Assembly (NCBI GenBank): GCA_026394395.1
Contig: JAPKYK010000003.1
Coordinates: 358,501 to 422,500, forward strand
Length of the DNA: 64,000 nt
Source: Methanomassiliicoccales archaeon
GTDB lineage: Archaea > Thermoplasmatota > Thermoplasmata > Methanomassiliicoccales > UBA472
Reading direction: 5' to 3'
The notes beneath the pieces were generated by a model. That model ran no database searches. It was not told the origin of the DNA and was given only the letters and a program-made list of their open reading frames with translations. Shown piece after piece: positions 28,301 through 35,135 of this stretch. The position numbers were made by a program, and so were the translations under genes. Within the stretch, counting starts at the first letter, position 1; the number at the start of each line of letters is the position of its first letter.

Positions 28301-28381
28301 AGATTCGGCTAAATCCAAGGCAGACTGGACGCCGGAGATGCCTCCGCCGACCACCATCACTGCACCTTCTTGATTGGTCAT
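25367..28381 (-). CDS. hdrA: Double-module HdrA-type flavin iron-sulfur protein (copy 2), first gene of the operon
   Basis: This copy is 1,004 residues, the same length as copy 1, and collinear with it. It has FAD1 (VVGGGISGVQSALDLAESG, FPTNDCSLCILSPK), the inserted ferredoxin CVGCGLCVEKC (~104), and the N-domain RIGVFVCDCGINILAT (~449) with ASCTPRTHEPLF. FAD2 (GGGIAGLTAALDIAAQG ~590) and terminal ferredoxins CRGCGRCEAVC (~930) and CKGCGACAVAC follow. The usual CHCG of the N-domain is CDCG here. The ATG at 28381 has GGAGGG before it; a longer frame to 28462 is rejected. It heads the operon behind a leader of about 260 bases. Confidence 0.93.
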   Translation of the reverse strand: MTNQEGAVMVVGGGISGVQSALDLAESGFKVYLIESKASIGGIMSQLDKTFPTNDCSLCILSPKLVEAGRNPMIKMMTLTDVIAVEGEAPNFVVTLRRNPRYVREDRCVGCGLCVEKCPSKVDNEYDVGMVQRKAIYVPYAQAVPMKYSIDAKKCFYLINKKCGNCKKVCPADAVDFEQKETIEKIQVGAIVLAPGGEVFNAKLKKEYGYGEYKNVVTSLEFERILSATGPYQGHIIRPSDNKTPAKVAFLQCVGSRDAKVGNNYCSSICCMSAIKQSIIAGEHTAGLKPTIFFMDIRAYGKEFEDYRNSAENDYGIRMLRSSRVASVEEVPETKNLIVHYSHGTEKISEEFDLVVLSVGFKPPASAQELSKVMGIKLNKYGFAETSVSNPLATSRKGVYVTGTFGAPKDIPQSVAEASGAASKAGAHVCTNRVHHKKTEIAQISVEGKEPRIGVFVCDCGINILATVDVPRVVEYAKTLPNVVHAEEGRYTCSADFQERIKQRIKELNLNRVVVASCTPRTHEPLFQSTIEEAGLNPYLFEMANIRDHCSWVHRNEPEKATQKSMDLVRMAVAKSRLIGPLSRSKFNVGHTATIIGGGIAGLTAALDIAAQGFKVDLLERSDALGGNAKRLYLEEDGKTGRMIAEELISKVTSNDKITVHLGAKIDDITGFVGNFKIKMPSGEIDTGAIVVATGGEEYKPTEYLYGQDERVMTQLELAKRMAEKPLDAKTVVMIQCVGSRNEQVPYCSRVCCTTAIKNAINIKKKSPGTAVYILHKDIRTYGFKEDYYTMAGKMGVKFIRFPEEGYPHVEKHDNTLCVQVKDVILGEKVQLHPDVVVLSTGIGQPDGNIELARILKIPLSKDKFFLEAHMKLRPVDFAKQGVFLAGLAHWPKFMEESIAQASGAAARAMTVISKDVMESIAHVSTVDESKCRGCGRCEAVCKFSAATVQEVAPGVFKSRINPALCKGCGACAVACCNGAISCQNFTDKQILAMVETCLVEAVK

Positions 28382-28641
28382 TCCACTTCCCTCCCTCTCT
28401 GGTCTTGATCCATAGAAAGCAATTCTATCTGTGGTATCCTTAAAAGGAACGATGGGGCACAACCTTTCTCTGCGACCCTTTGGTTCATTAAATCATTTCC
28501 TTCATGGATCAGCTTTTTCTCCCCCCACAATTCATCCAGTCGCAAATAATGTGAGCTTGCCCAACGCCATACCCCATTTCCTTCGCATACAAAGGGCACT
28601 TTGGTCTTAAACATCATCTGCTTCACCATGAAATACCGGCT
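28382..28641 (-). other. Untranslated leader of the hdr/mvh operon
   Basis: If the TATA box at 28664-28673 is used, about 260 bases of leader precede hdrA. A minus-strand frame of 83 codons runs through it and overlaps the hdrA start, but it has no ribosome-binding site, resembles nothing known and is not annotated. The leader is long for an archaeal operon and might hold RNA-level control; no named riboswitch is recognised. Confidence 0.45.
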
Positions 28642-28673
28642 TACCCGGGGTAGGAAACCTTACCATATATATG
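28642..28673 (-). promoter_or_regulatory. Promoter and candidate operator of the hdr/mvh operon
   Basis: The minus strand has a TATA box (CATATATATG, 28664-28673). A perfect palindrome TACCCCGGGTA at 28642-28652 lies where transcription would start. A repressor bound there would block initiation. The regulator is unknown. Confidence 0.5.
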
Positions 28674-28853
28674 ATTAACGATTTTGTTCTCGATAAGAAT
28701 GTTTATATTTTGACATTTTATAATTCTTTTCGATGATTTTAATATAAACATCGGATTACTCGTTTCTCATTATCGCATATAATTACTTCGATTTTTCACT
28801 GCTGACTCGTGACTTCAATGACTGTGGCAACCAATCCAGTCATCTTCCTTGAA
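28674..28853. other. Intergenic region upstream of the divergent hdr transcripts
   Basis: AT-rich spacer with no credible gene. It separates the minus-strand hdr/mvh operon from the plus-strand hdr cassette. No RNA gene is recognised. Confidence 0.4.
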
Positions 28854-28976
28854 CAGCTGGAGAATAGATTAGACCAAATTTAAATATTTTATTAATAATA
28901 TTTATAACAATATAATTTAATAATTATTAAAATCACTTAGGCCGACAAAGTGTAAGGTTGAATTTTATACAAGGCT
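28854..28976 (+). repeat. Left copy of a direct repeat flanking the hdr cassette
   Basis: This ~123-base AT-rich block recurs in the same orientation at 32639-32762. The best part (28881-28976) differs from the other copy at about a tenth of positions, including the long shared run ACAATATAATTTAATAATTA. The outer part from CAGCTG is more diverged. It lies 178 bases before the cassette HdrA start. Confidence 0.8.
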
Positions 28977-28990
28977 GATTATATATTATC
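28977..28990 (+). promoter_or_regulatory. TATA-like element of the hdr cassette
   Basis: GATTATATATTATC directly after the left repeat is the best TATA candidate for the plus-strand cassette. It would give a leader of about 140 bases. A second AT-rich candidate (ACTAAAATATAAG) lies nearer the gene, so the choice is uncertain. Confidence 0.4.
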
Positions 28991-29154
28991 GGCGCCTCTC
29001 GGAGGGAGTAAGACTAAAATATAAGTGAAATTTGTATGTATGACTGTTAGTGATAATGAGCGTAAGGCTAGGGATGAAATAGTTCCCTGATGACTCAAAT
29101 CACTATCGAAGAAATGCGATGTTTTAATTTTCCTTGACAAAAAGGTTGGATTGC

Positions 29155-30900
29155 ATGAATCCGGAGAAAAGTAAGAGAATCGGTGTCTTCTTGTGCTGTG
29201 GGCGTGGCGAGATCAGTAGAAGAATCGATCTCGAGTCCTTAGCGAAGTTCATTAGCCAATATGAGGATGTTGTAGATGTTGGCATATATCAAGAGCTTTC
29301 ATCAAAGGAAGGTCTGGAATATCTCATCGGGAGATATCTTGAAAAGAAGTTTGATCGCATTCTCATCGGTGGAGGGGTTCCAGCGATTCAGGGTGTGTAT
29401 ATCCAACATGGTCTTACTCTTGCAGGTATGAATAAGTACCTATTCGAAATGGTCAATCTTAAAGAGCAGTGCGCTTGGGTTACTCCTGATAAGAAGGAAG
29501 CGACTATAAAGGCCAAATCTATTATGCTGGCCGGTCTAGAGAGAGTCAGAAGGCTTGAACCGCTCGAGGATATCAAAGTTCCAGTGAAAGACAGCGTGCT
29601 TGTGATTGGAGGCGGGGTGGCGGGAATGGCGGCAGCCCTTCATGTAGCAAGCGCTGGTTTTAAAGTATACCTTGTAGAAAGAACGCAGCAACTTGGTGGC
29701 AGAGCATATCAACTTGAGACCACCTTCCCGACTCACAACTGTGGAATTTGTTGTATGGCGTACTGCAAGGGGTGCATTTTTACTCCGAAAATCGATGAAA
29801 TTATAGAAAATCCTAACATTGAGCTACTACTCAATTCGGAGATCGATCAAATCACAGGTTGTTTTGGTAATCGACAAATCAGAGTGAGCCAAAATGGTAA
29901 TATTAAGGAGTTCGATGTCGGCATTATTATCGTTGCCACCGGATCAAAAACCTTTGATCCTAACAAGATTCCAGAGTATAATTATGATACAAACAAAGAC
30001 GTCGTGACAACGATGGAGTTTGTCAAATTGATGAAGGATGCATATAATACGGGTATTAAAAGACCCTCAGATGGCAAAGAACCACAGACTGTTGATATTG
30101 TCTTATGTGTCGGCTCTAGGGACCTAGTACGTGGGAGCCTTAATTGTTCGTTGGTATGTTGCACTTATGCCATAGGGACTGCAAAAGAAATCAAGCAGAT
30201 CAACCCCAAAACAACAGTATATATCCATTATATTGATCTTCGCGGTCCATATAGAGGATTTGAAAGATTATATAATGAAGCCAAGGAGATAGGTATCCAA
30301 TTCGTTCGGGGTAAGGTTGCAGAGATCGTAAACGAGGATGGACAACTTTTCGTCAGGGCAGAAGACACCGATGCCGGTTGCCTCCTCAACATCAAGAGCG
30401 ATCTTGTGATTCTTGCGGTCGGTCAAGAACCGAGCGTGGGCTCCGAGAAACTGTCCAAGATGCTCCATATCCCGACCGACATCGATATGTTCTACAAGGA
30501 TGTAAATCCGATGCTACCAGCGGACATAAGGAGGGGTATATACATCGCTGGATGTGCCATGGGTCCAAAGGGTATTCGATATTCAATCGAAGATGCGAAG
30601 AGCGCCGCCGCCGAAGTTATCGATATTCTGAAAACTGGATATATCATGATGGACAGAAATGTGGCATTCGTGAACGAGGAGCGGTGCCGTGGATGTGGGA
30701 GATGCGCAGAGGCATGCACATTCAAAGCGATTGAGATCGTCGAGAAGAGCGGCAAAAAAGTAGCTAAGGTAAATGAGATCCTTTGCAGGGGGTGCGGTGT
30801 CTGTGCCGTTACATGTTGCAACAAAGCGGTCGAAGTAACTAACTATGTTTCGGACCAGATAATGCCATCAGTCCGTTCTTTAGTTTTGGAGATGGAATGA
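29155..30900 (+). CDS. Divergent HdrA-like flavoprotein of the hdr cassette
   Basis: About 581 residues from the ATG at 29155; a TTG at 29134 would add seven residues. It has an HdrA-like N-domain, an FAD domain (VIGGGVAGMAAALHVASAG) and terminal ferredoxin motifs CRGCGRCAEAC and CRGCGVCAVTC. Three Cys-bearing motifs of the N-domain in the other copies (CHCG, TCS/TCAED, SCTPRTH) are replaced (LCCGRG, LSS, GVPAIQG). The ferredoxin usually inserted in an FAD1-type module is absent. After FPTHNC comes a dense Cys cluster (CGICCMAYCKGC). The gene is clearly more AT-rich than the main operon. It probably has altered electron flow compared with classical HdrA. Confidence 0.85.
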   Translation: MNPEKSKRIGVFLCCGRGEISRRIDLESLAKFISQYEDVVDVGIYQELSSKEGLEYLIGRYLEKKFDRILIGGGVPAIQGVYIQHGLTLAGMNKYLFEMVNLKEQCAWVTPDKKEATIKAKSIMLAGLERVRRLEPLEDIKVPVKDSVLVIGGGVAGMAAALHVASAGFKVYLVERTQQLGGRAYQLETTFPTHNCGICCMAYCKGCIFTPKIDEIIENPNIELLLNSEIDQITGCFGNRQIRVSQNGNIKEFDVGIIIVATGSKTFDPNKIPEYNYDTNKDVVTTMEFVKLMKDAYNTGIKRPSDGKEPQTVDIVLCVGSRDLVRGSLNCSLVCCTYAIGTAKEIKQINPKTTVYIHYIDLRGPYRGFERLYNEAKEIGIQFVRGKVAEIVNEDGQLFVRAEDTDAGCLLNIKSDLVILAVGQEPSVGSEKLSKMLHIPTDIDMFYKDVNPMLPADIRRGIYIAGCAMGPKGIRYSIEDAKSAAAEVIDILKTGYIMMDRNVAFVNEERCRGCGRCAEACTFKAIEIVEKSGKKVAKVNEILCRGCGVCAVTCCNKAVEVTNYVSDQIMPSVRSLVLEME

Positions 30901-32498
30901 TGGATTCTGGACGATACGAACCGACCATCATTGCTTTCCTTTGTAACTCGTGTAGCTACCCTGCGCTTTCTCTAATAGGATTACATCATCTCTCTTATCC
31001 TCCCAGTGTGAAAATCGTGCGGGTCCCATGCACAGGAAGAGTCGATCCCGCTTTTATAATGAAGACATTTGAATACGGAGCCGATGGTGTGGCCGTGGTT
31101 GGCTGTAGGATGGATGACTGTCGATACATCGACGGCAACAAGAAGGCCAAAGAGAGGGTTGAGGCGCTGCAGAAGGTCTTAAGGTACATTGGACTAGGGG
31201 AGGGAAGATTAAGGACCGAATGGATTTCCGCTTCCGAGACGTCCAAGTTTCGCATTTTTGAGCAGTCGATGTCGCTGGATTTGAGCTCGATGGGGCCGAG
31301 CCCCATGCCGAAAATAATCGAAGGGGAAAAAAATCAGTTTAGCAAAAGGGCAATCGACAACATTGTTGCAGACATGAAAGCACATAATTGTGTTGAGTGC
31401 GGGAAGTGCACTAGCGTCTGTCCTGTTGCGAAAATCAACAAGGATTTTTCCCCAAGGATCATCGTATTAAGAGCTTTGGAGGGCATATCTGACAACCTGG
31501 CTAATGATAAGGACATCTGGGAATGCATCACCTGCGAAATGTGCAATTCGATGTGCCCATATGAGGTGGATTATTCTGGGTTCATTCAAGGAATTAGGGC
31601 GGAAGCAGTTCGATTGGGCAACCAACCGGAGTGTTCACAGGGAGGGTTGCTCAATAGCATGATGAGAATAATGGCGAATACGGAGAAGCAGGATCGGCTC
31701 GGATGGGTGCCTGAGAATGTTAAGATAGCAGAGAAGGGGGATACGTTATTTTTCGTTGGATGCGCTCAGCATCTTGATGCCATTTTCTATGATAGAAATC
31801 TGAACTTGATTCAATCAAGCATCTCCACGATAAAGCTACTGAATCATGCAGGCATAGTTCCTGTTGTCTCAAATCAGGAGGTGTGTTGTGGGCATGACTT
31901 GAACTGGGCGGGGGACAATGATAATTTCGAGAAGCTCATGGACAGGAACCTTGAAGCCGTCAAGATGTCTGGAGCCAAGAGAATAGTCTTTGCTTGTCCA
32001 GAATGTTACAGGACATGGAAGATCGATTACCAAGACATTGCAGGTGATTTGGATTATGAGATGATGCACATTACAGAGCTCTTAACTGAACAAGCGAAAG
32101 AGGGTAAGATTAATCTTGAAACTAAAGGGAAGGACACTGATACTGTCACCTATCACGATCCCTGCAGACTAGGGAGACACCTGGGGGTCTATGATGCTCC
32201 TAGAGACCTGCTGAAGATGACAGGAGTGGAAATCAAAGAGATGGCAAACAATAGAGACAAGTCAGCGTGTTGCGGAGTTAGTGCCTGGCTTTCTTGCGGG
32301 AATGTAGCGAAACAGATGCAGATTGAGAAGCTTACAGAAGCGAAGGGGACGGGCGCAAGGAGACTCCTAACAACTTGCCCCAAGTGCAGGATTCATCTCG
32401 ACTGCGCAGTATCGAAGCAGACAGCTGTGGACAAATCCCTCATAGATATCCCGATGGAGGATTACATTACATATTTGGCGAATAGACTGGGGCTTTAG
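30897..32498 (+). CDS. MvhD-HdrCB fusion protein of the hdr cassette
   Basis: The 533-residue protein joins two parts that are separate genes in the main operon. Residues 1-~140 are MvhD-like (FLCNSCSYPALSLIGL, PCTGRVDPAFIM, GCRMDDCRYIDGN, EWISASE) with the Cys pattern kept. Residues ~160-533 are HdrC+HdrB-like: CVECGKCTSVCPVAK, CITCEMCNSMCPYEVD, a complete first CCG domain (VGCAQHL, VCCGHDLNW, ACPECYRT) and a complete second one (YHDPCRLGR, ACCGVSAW, TCPKC). It overlaps the preceding HdrA-like gene by four bases. Together they copy the hdrA-mvhD-hdrCB order of the operon. Confidence 0.88.
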   Translation: MMDSGRYEPTIIAFLCNSCSYPALSLIGLHHLSYPPSVKIVRVPCTGRVDPAFIMKTFEYGADGVAVVGCRMDDCRYIDGNKKAKERVEALQKVLRYIGLGEGRLRTEWISASETSKFRIFEQSMSLDLSSMGPSPMPKIIEGEKNQFSKRAIDNIVADMKAHNCVECGKCTSVCPVAKINKDFSPRIIVLRALEGISDNLANDKDIWECITCEMCNSMCPYEVDYSGFIQGIRAEAVRLGNQPECSQGGLLNSMMRIMANTEKQDRLGWVPENVKIAEKGDTLFFVGCAQHLDAIFYDRNLNLIQSSISTIKLLNHAGIVPVVSNQEVCCGHDLNWAGDNDNFEKLMDRNLEAVKMSGAKRIVFACPECYRTWKIDYQDIAGDLDYEMMHITELLTEQAKEGKINLETKGKDTDTVTYHDPCRLGRHLGVYDAPRDLLKMTGVEIKEMANNRDKSACCGVSAWLSCGNVAKQMQIEKLTEAKGTGARRLLTTCPKCRIHLDCAVSKQTAVDKSLIDIPMEDYITYLANRLGL

Positions 32499-32612
32499 GA
32501 TCACAAGTGAAGTGCTCAAGTCCTATGGAAATCATGCATGTGAATGATTGTATTGATTTTGGATGAGTCCGAATTGGGACGTTAATAAAAGAAGGCCTTG
32601 ATGCAAAATTAA

Positions 32613-32636
32613 AATGACCGGGACATCCTGGTCATT
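32613..32636 (+). terminator. Inverted repeat after the hdr cassette
   Basis: AATGACC and GGTCATT form a perfect seven-base stem around a ten-base loop, about 115 bases after the fusion gene stop. It may end the cassette transcript or stabilise its 3' end. No T-run follows, so the terminator role is tentative. Confidence 0.4.
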
Positions 32637-32638
32637 GC

Positions 32639-32762
32639 CAGCTGATGAATGGATTGGATTGCACTTAAATATTTTGTAAACAATATTTTTAACAATATAA
32701 TTTAATAATTATTAAAATTACTTAGGCTAACATAGTTTAAGGTTGAATTTTACAACAAGGCT
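32639..32762 (+). repeat. Right copy of the direct repeat flanking the hdr cassette
   Basis: The same orientation and nearly the same length as the block at 28854-28976, starting CAGCTG and ending CAAGGCT in both. It lies about 115 bases before the RING protein gene. Confidence 0.8.
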
Positions 32763-32877
32763 TTCGGAAGAAAAAGATTGCGTGTATTGGAAACGGAGAA
32801 TGCCATCGGCGGATGTCCACTCCCTGTACATGTCCGATACAAATAATGAGAGGGTAAGTTATATAAATCGTAAGGTA

Positions 32878-33594
32878 ATGCGATTCAAAGTGCTCCTGAC
32901 CTTATTCCTGGGATCGCTGGGGGTTTCCGCCTTGTTCCCACTGTATTATATAATAGTAAAAAAAGGAGTAAAAAAAGGGAGGGATGCGAGGGGTAACTGG
33001 ACTTTTCACGAGGACCGCCTAGAACCGTTGAGTCGGGCGGACACCAAGGTGAAGATCCGCCCGGTAAGGGCCGAAGGCGTGGTCTGCCAGATATGCATGG
33101 GCAAGCTGAAGTCCGGGCTCCCTCACATCAAATGTGGATGCGGTAAGGTGTTCCATATCACTTGTTTAAAGCGCACAGGTTTCTGCCCTTACTGTCAAAA
33201 GGTGTACACTCCCGAGGAGGTTGAAGTGAACGCTACCTACCCAGACATGGAGAGCATGGAATGCCCCATGTGCGGCCGTTTGGTATACAAGGATTCTAGC
33301 AGCTGCGAGTGCGGCGCTATCATCGCCGACGAGGACGGGAAGTTTTATTGTCCCGGCTGCGGCACTCAGATTGATAATGGAGAGAAACAGTGCCCTTATT
33401 GTCATGAAAGCTTCGAGGATGTGCACCTGGTACAGTGCCCGTTTTGCGGAAAAGTGTTCGACGAGAGCCGGGGTTCGTGTGAGTGCGGCACATTCTTGGG
33501 AGAGGTGTGCCCCGAGTGCGGGGTGCATATTGAACCAGAGGACCGGACCTGTCCGTCCTGCGGCGTGACCTTCGAAGTGGTCGATGGGGAATAG
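32878..33594 (+). CDS. Membrane-anchored RING finger / zinc-ribbon protein
   Basis: The ~238-residue protein starts with one hydrophobic helix (VLLTLFLGSLGVSALFPLYY). A RING-like finger follows: CQICMGKL, then CGCGKVFHITC and FCPYC, with the C-x2-C, C-x-C, H-x2-C, C-x2-C spacing of RING variants. Four zinc-ribbon-like Cys pair sets come next in two repeated units. RING domains act as ubiquitin-ligase adaptors in eukaryotes; here the function is unknown. The ATG at 32878 (AAGGT before it) gives the membrane helix at the start. FtsZ and a proteasome gene lie downstream, but co-function is only inference. Confidence 0.75.
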   Translation: MRFKVLLTLFLGSLGVSALFPLYYIIVKKGVKKGRDARGNWTFHEDRLEPLSRADTKVKIRPVRAEGVVCQICMGKLKSGLPHIKCGCGKVFHITCLKRTGFCPYCQKVYTPEEVEVNATYPDMESMECPMCGRLVYKDSSSCECGAIIADEDGKFYCPGCGTQIDNGEKQCPYCHESFEDVHLVQCPFCGKVFDESRGSCECGTFLGEVCPECGVHIEPEDRTCPSCGVTFEVVDGE

Positions 33595-33616
33595 CCCTTC
33601 GACTGGTATTCCTTGT

Positions 33617-33626
33617 CTTTTTATAC
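33617..33626 (+). promoter_or_regulatory. TATA box for ftsZ
   Basis: TTTTTATAC ends about 23 bases before the GTG start of ftsZ at 33649. This spacing suggests a leaderless message. Confidence 0.55.
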
Positions 33627-33648
33627 TTTATAGAATATTCATCAACGG

Positions 33649-34719
33649 GTGGATGCCATTTACCCTTTATTCGATGATCTGTTCAAACCGGAGACCGAGG
33701 AAAAGCCTCTGAGCCAGGCCTGTGCCGATGATGATGAACTGACGAGGTTGGTGGAGTCCCTCAAGATCAAGATCTCCATTATAGGCTGCGGAGGCGGCGG
33801 CTCCAACACCATACGACGGATGTACCAGGGCAACGTCGAGGGCGTGAACCTGGTGGCCTGCAATACTGACGCCAGACACCTTCTTTCCATTCAAGCACCC
33901 CACAAGGTCCTGATGGGTCGGAGCATGACCAAGGGATTGGGCTCCGGAGCCATCCCCGAGGTGGGTCAGAAAGCGGCCGAGGAGTCGGAGAACGAGCTCT
34001 GGAAGTACGTGGACGGGCAGAACATAGTCTTCGTGGTCGCCGGATTGGGTGGCGGCACCGGCACCGGTTCCGCACCCGTGGTGGCGGACATGGCCAAGAG
34101 GGCCGGGGCCCTCACCATCGGCGTGGTAACTCTGCCCTTCAAGGCGGAGGGCGCGGTGCGCATGAACAACGCCATAAAGGGCCTGGAGAGATTGAAGGAG
34201 AAGTGTGACACCACCATCGTCCTGCAGAACGACCGGTTGCTGGAACTTGTGCCCAAGCTTCCCCTCGACGCGGCGTTCCGGGTCACTGACGAGGTGCTCA
34301 TGCAGAGCATCCGGGGCATCACCGACGCCCTGACCAAACCCGGCCTAGTCAACATCGATTTCAACGATCTCCTGACCATCATGAGGAACGGGGGCATGGC
34401 CCTCATCGGGATCGGCGAGTCCAACGAATACGGTGTGAGGGCCGAGCGCTGCATCGAGGACGCCTTGGGCTCGCCCATGCTGGGCGACGTGGACGTCAAG
34501 CAGGCCAAGGGTGCCCTGGTCCGAGTGGTCGGAGGGGAGGACGTGACCGTCACCGAGGCCGAGAAGTCCGCCCTGTTGGTCAGTGAGGCCGTGGACCCGC
34601 GCGCCCGCATCATCTGGGGCTGCGCCGTCGACCCCAACATAAAGGGCGACATGAGGGTGCTGGTCGTGCTCACCGGGGTCAAGTTCAATAGCATCGTGGA
34701 ATCGTTCAAGGGCAGATGA
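33649..34719 (+). CDS. ftsZ: Cell division GTPase FtsZ
   Basis: FtsZ polymerises into the cytokinetic ring. The 356-residue protein has the nucleotide-binding IIGCGGGGSNTIRRM, NTDARHL, the tubulin signature GGGTGTGSAPVVA (~131) and the catalytic T7-loop region NIDFNDLLTIM. Length and the NIDFNDL motif support FtsZ over CetZ. About 40 N-terminal residues precede the core. GTG at 33649 is the start. Pop5 begins 10 bases downstream, linking division and RNA-processing genes in one likely transcript. Confidence 0.94.
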   Translation: MDAIYPLFDDLFKPETEEKPLSQACADDDELTRLVESLKIKISIIGCGGGGSNTIRRMYQGNVEGVNLVACNTDARHLLSIQAPHKVLMGRSMTKGLGSGAIPEVGQKAAEESENELWKYVDGQNIVFVVAGLGGGTGTGSAPVVADMAKRAGALTIGVVTLPFKAEGAVRMNNAIKGLERLKEKCDTTIVLQNDRLLELVPKLPLDAAFRVTDEVLMQSIRGITDALTKPGLVNIDFNDLLTIMRNGGMALIGIGESNEYGVRAERCIEDALGSPMLGDVDVKQAKGALVRVVGGEDVTVTEAEKSALLVSEAVDPRARIIWGCAVDPNIKGDMRVLVVLTGVKFNSIVESFKGR

Positions 34720-34729
34720 GGACGGCCTG

Positions 34730-35038
34730 ATGGTTGTCAAGGAGAAACGGGGACGCCGCCGTTACATCGCCTTTGAGACAGACCACCGCGTCTCCGACGA
34801 GGAGCTGCTGTCGTTCATAATATCCGCCCTATTCCCCCGAGGGATCAAAGCTCCCAAGATGATTCAGTTCGACGGAAGAAAGGGGATATTCCGTTGTCCT
34901 CCTGTGGATAAGGACTCTATACTGAAGGCGTTGGGACCAAGGCCCGGCACCCCATTCACCATCGTTACCTTGAGCACATCCGGGACCCTGAGGACCCTTC
35001 GGGAAAAATATTTCCCCGATGAGCAACGGCGGGGATGA
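34730..35038 (+). CDS. rnp2: RNase P protein component 2 (Pop5)
   Basis: Pop5 is a core protein of archaeal RNase P, which trims tRNA 5' leaders. The 102-residue product starts with RGRRRYIAFETDHRVSDEELLSFI and has GRKGIFRCP in its middle, as in the family. In archaea Pop5 often stands before the proteasome alpha gene, as it does here. It lies 10 bases after ftsZ. Confidence 0.9.
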   Translation: MVVKEKRGRRRYIAFETDHRVSDEELLSFIISALFPRGIKAPKMIQFDGRKGIFRCPPVDKDSILKALGPRPGTPFTIVTLSTSGTLRTLREKYFPDEQRRG

Positions 35039-35075
35039 CTGGACCGCTCACAGATTTTTTCGAATAATCCCCAAG

Positions 35076-35086
35076 AAATATATAGG
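35076..35086 (+). promoter_or_regulatory. TATA box for psmA and the exosome cluster
   Basis: AAATATATAGG lies about 50-60 bases before the psmA ATG. A GGAG element precedes that ATG. This looks like the main promoter of the psmA-SBDS part. Confidence 0.6.
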
Positions 35087-35135
35087 TCTTGATAACTTAG
35101 GTGGCGTGAATCGAGGATAATTGGAGAGTGATTAG

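Larger units (their letters stand above)
32499..32877 (+). other. Intergenic region after the hdr cassette
   Basis: This gene-free stretch holds a hairpin (32613-32636) and the right direct repeat (32639-32762). A TATA-like TTATATAAAT lies at 32859-32868. The frame of the next gene is open back to 32743, but that part overlaps the repeat and is judged non-coding. Confidence 0.5.

Noticed and set aside
28378..28629. Minus-strand frame of 83 codons upstream of hdrA
   Set aside because: It overlaps the hdrA start, has no ribosome-binding site and resembles no family; the region is better explained as an untranslated leader.
28854..32762. The direct repeats as CRISPR or transposon ends
   Set aside because: There are only two copies, no spacers, no inverted ends and no transposase gene, so neither is supported.
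32743..32877. N-terminal extension of the RING protein from a TTG
   Set aside because: It runs through the direct repeat and lacks a ribosome-binding site; the ATG at 32878 gives a sensible membrane helix.
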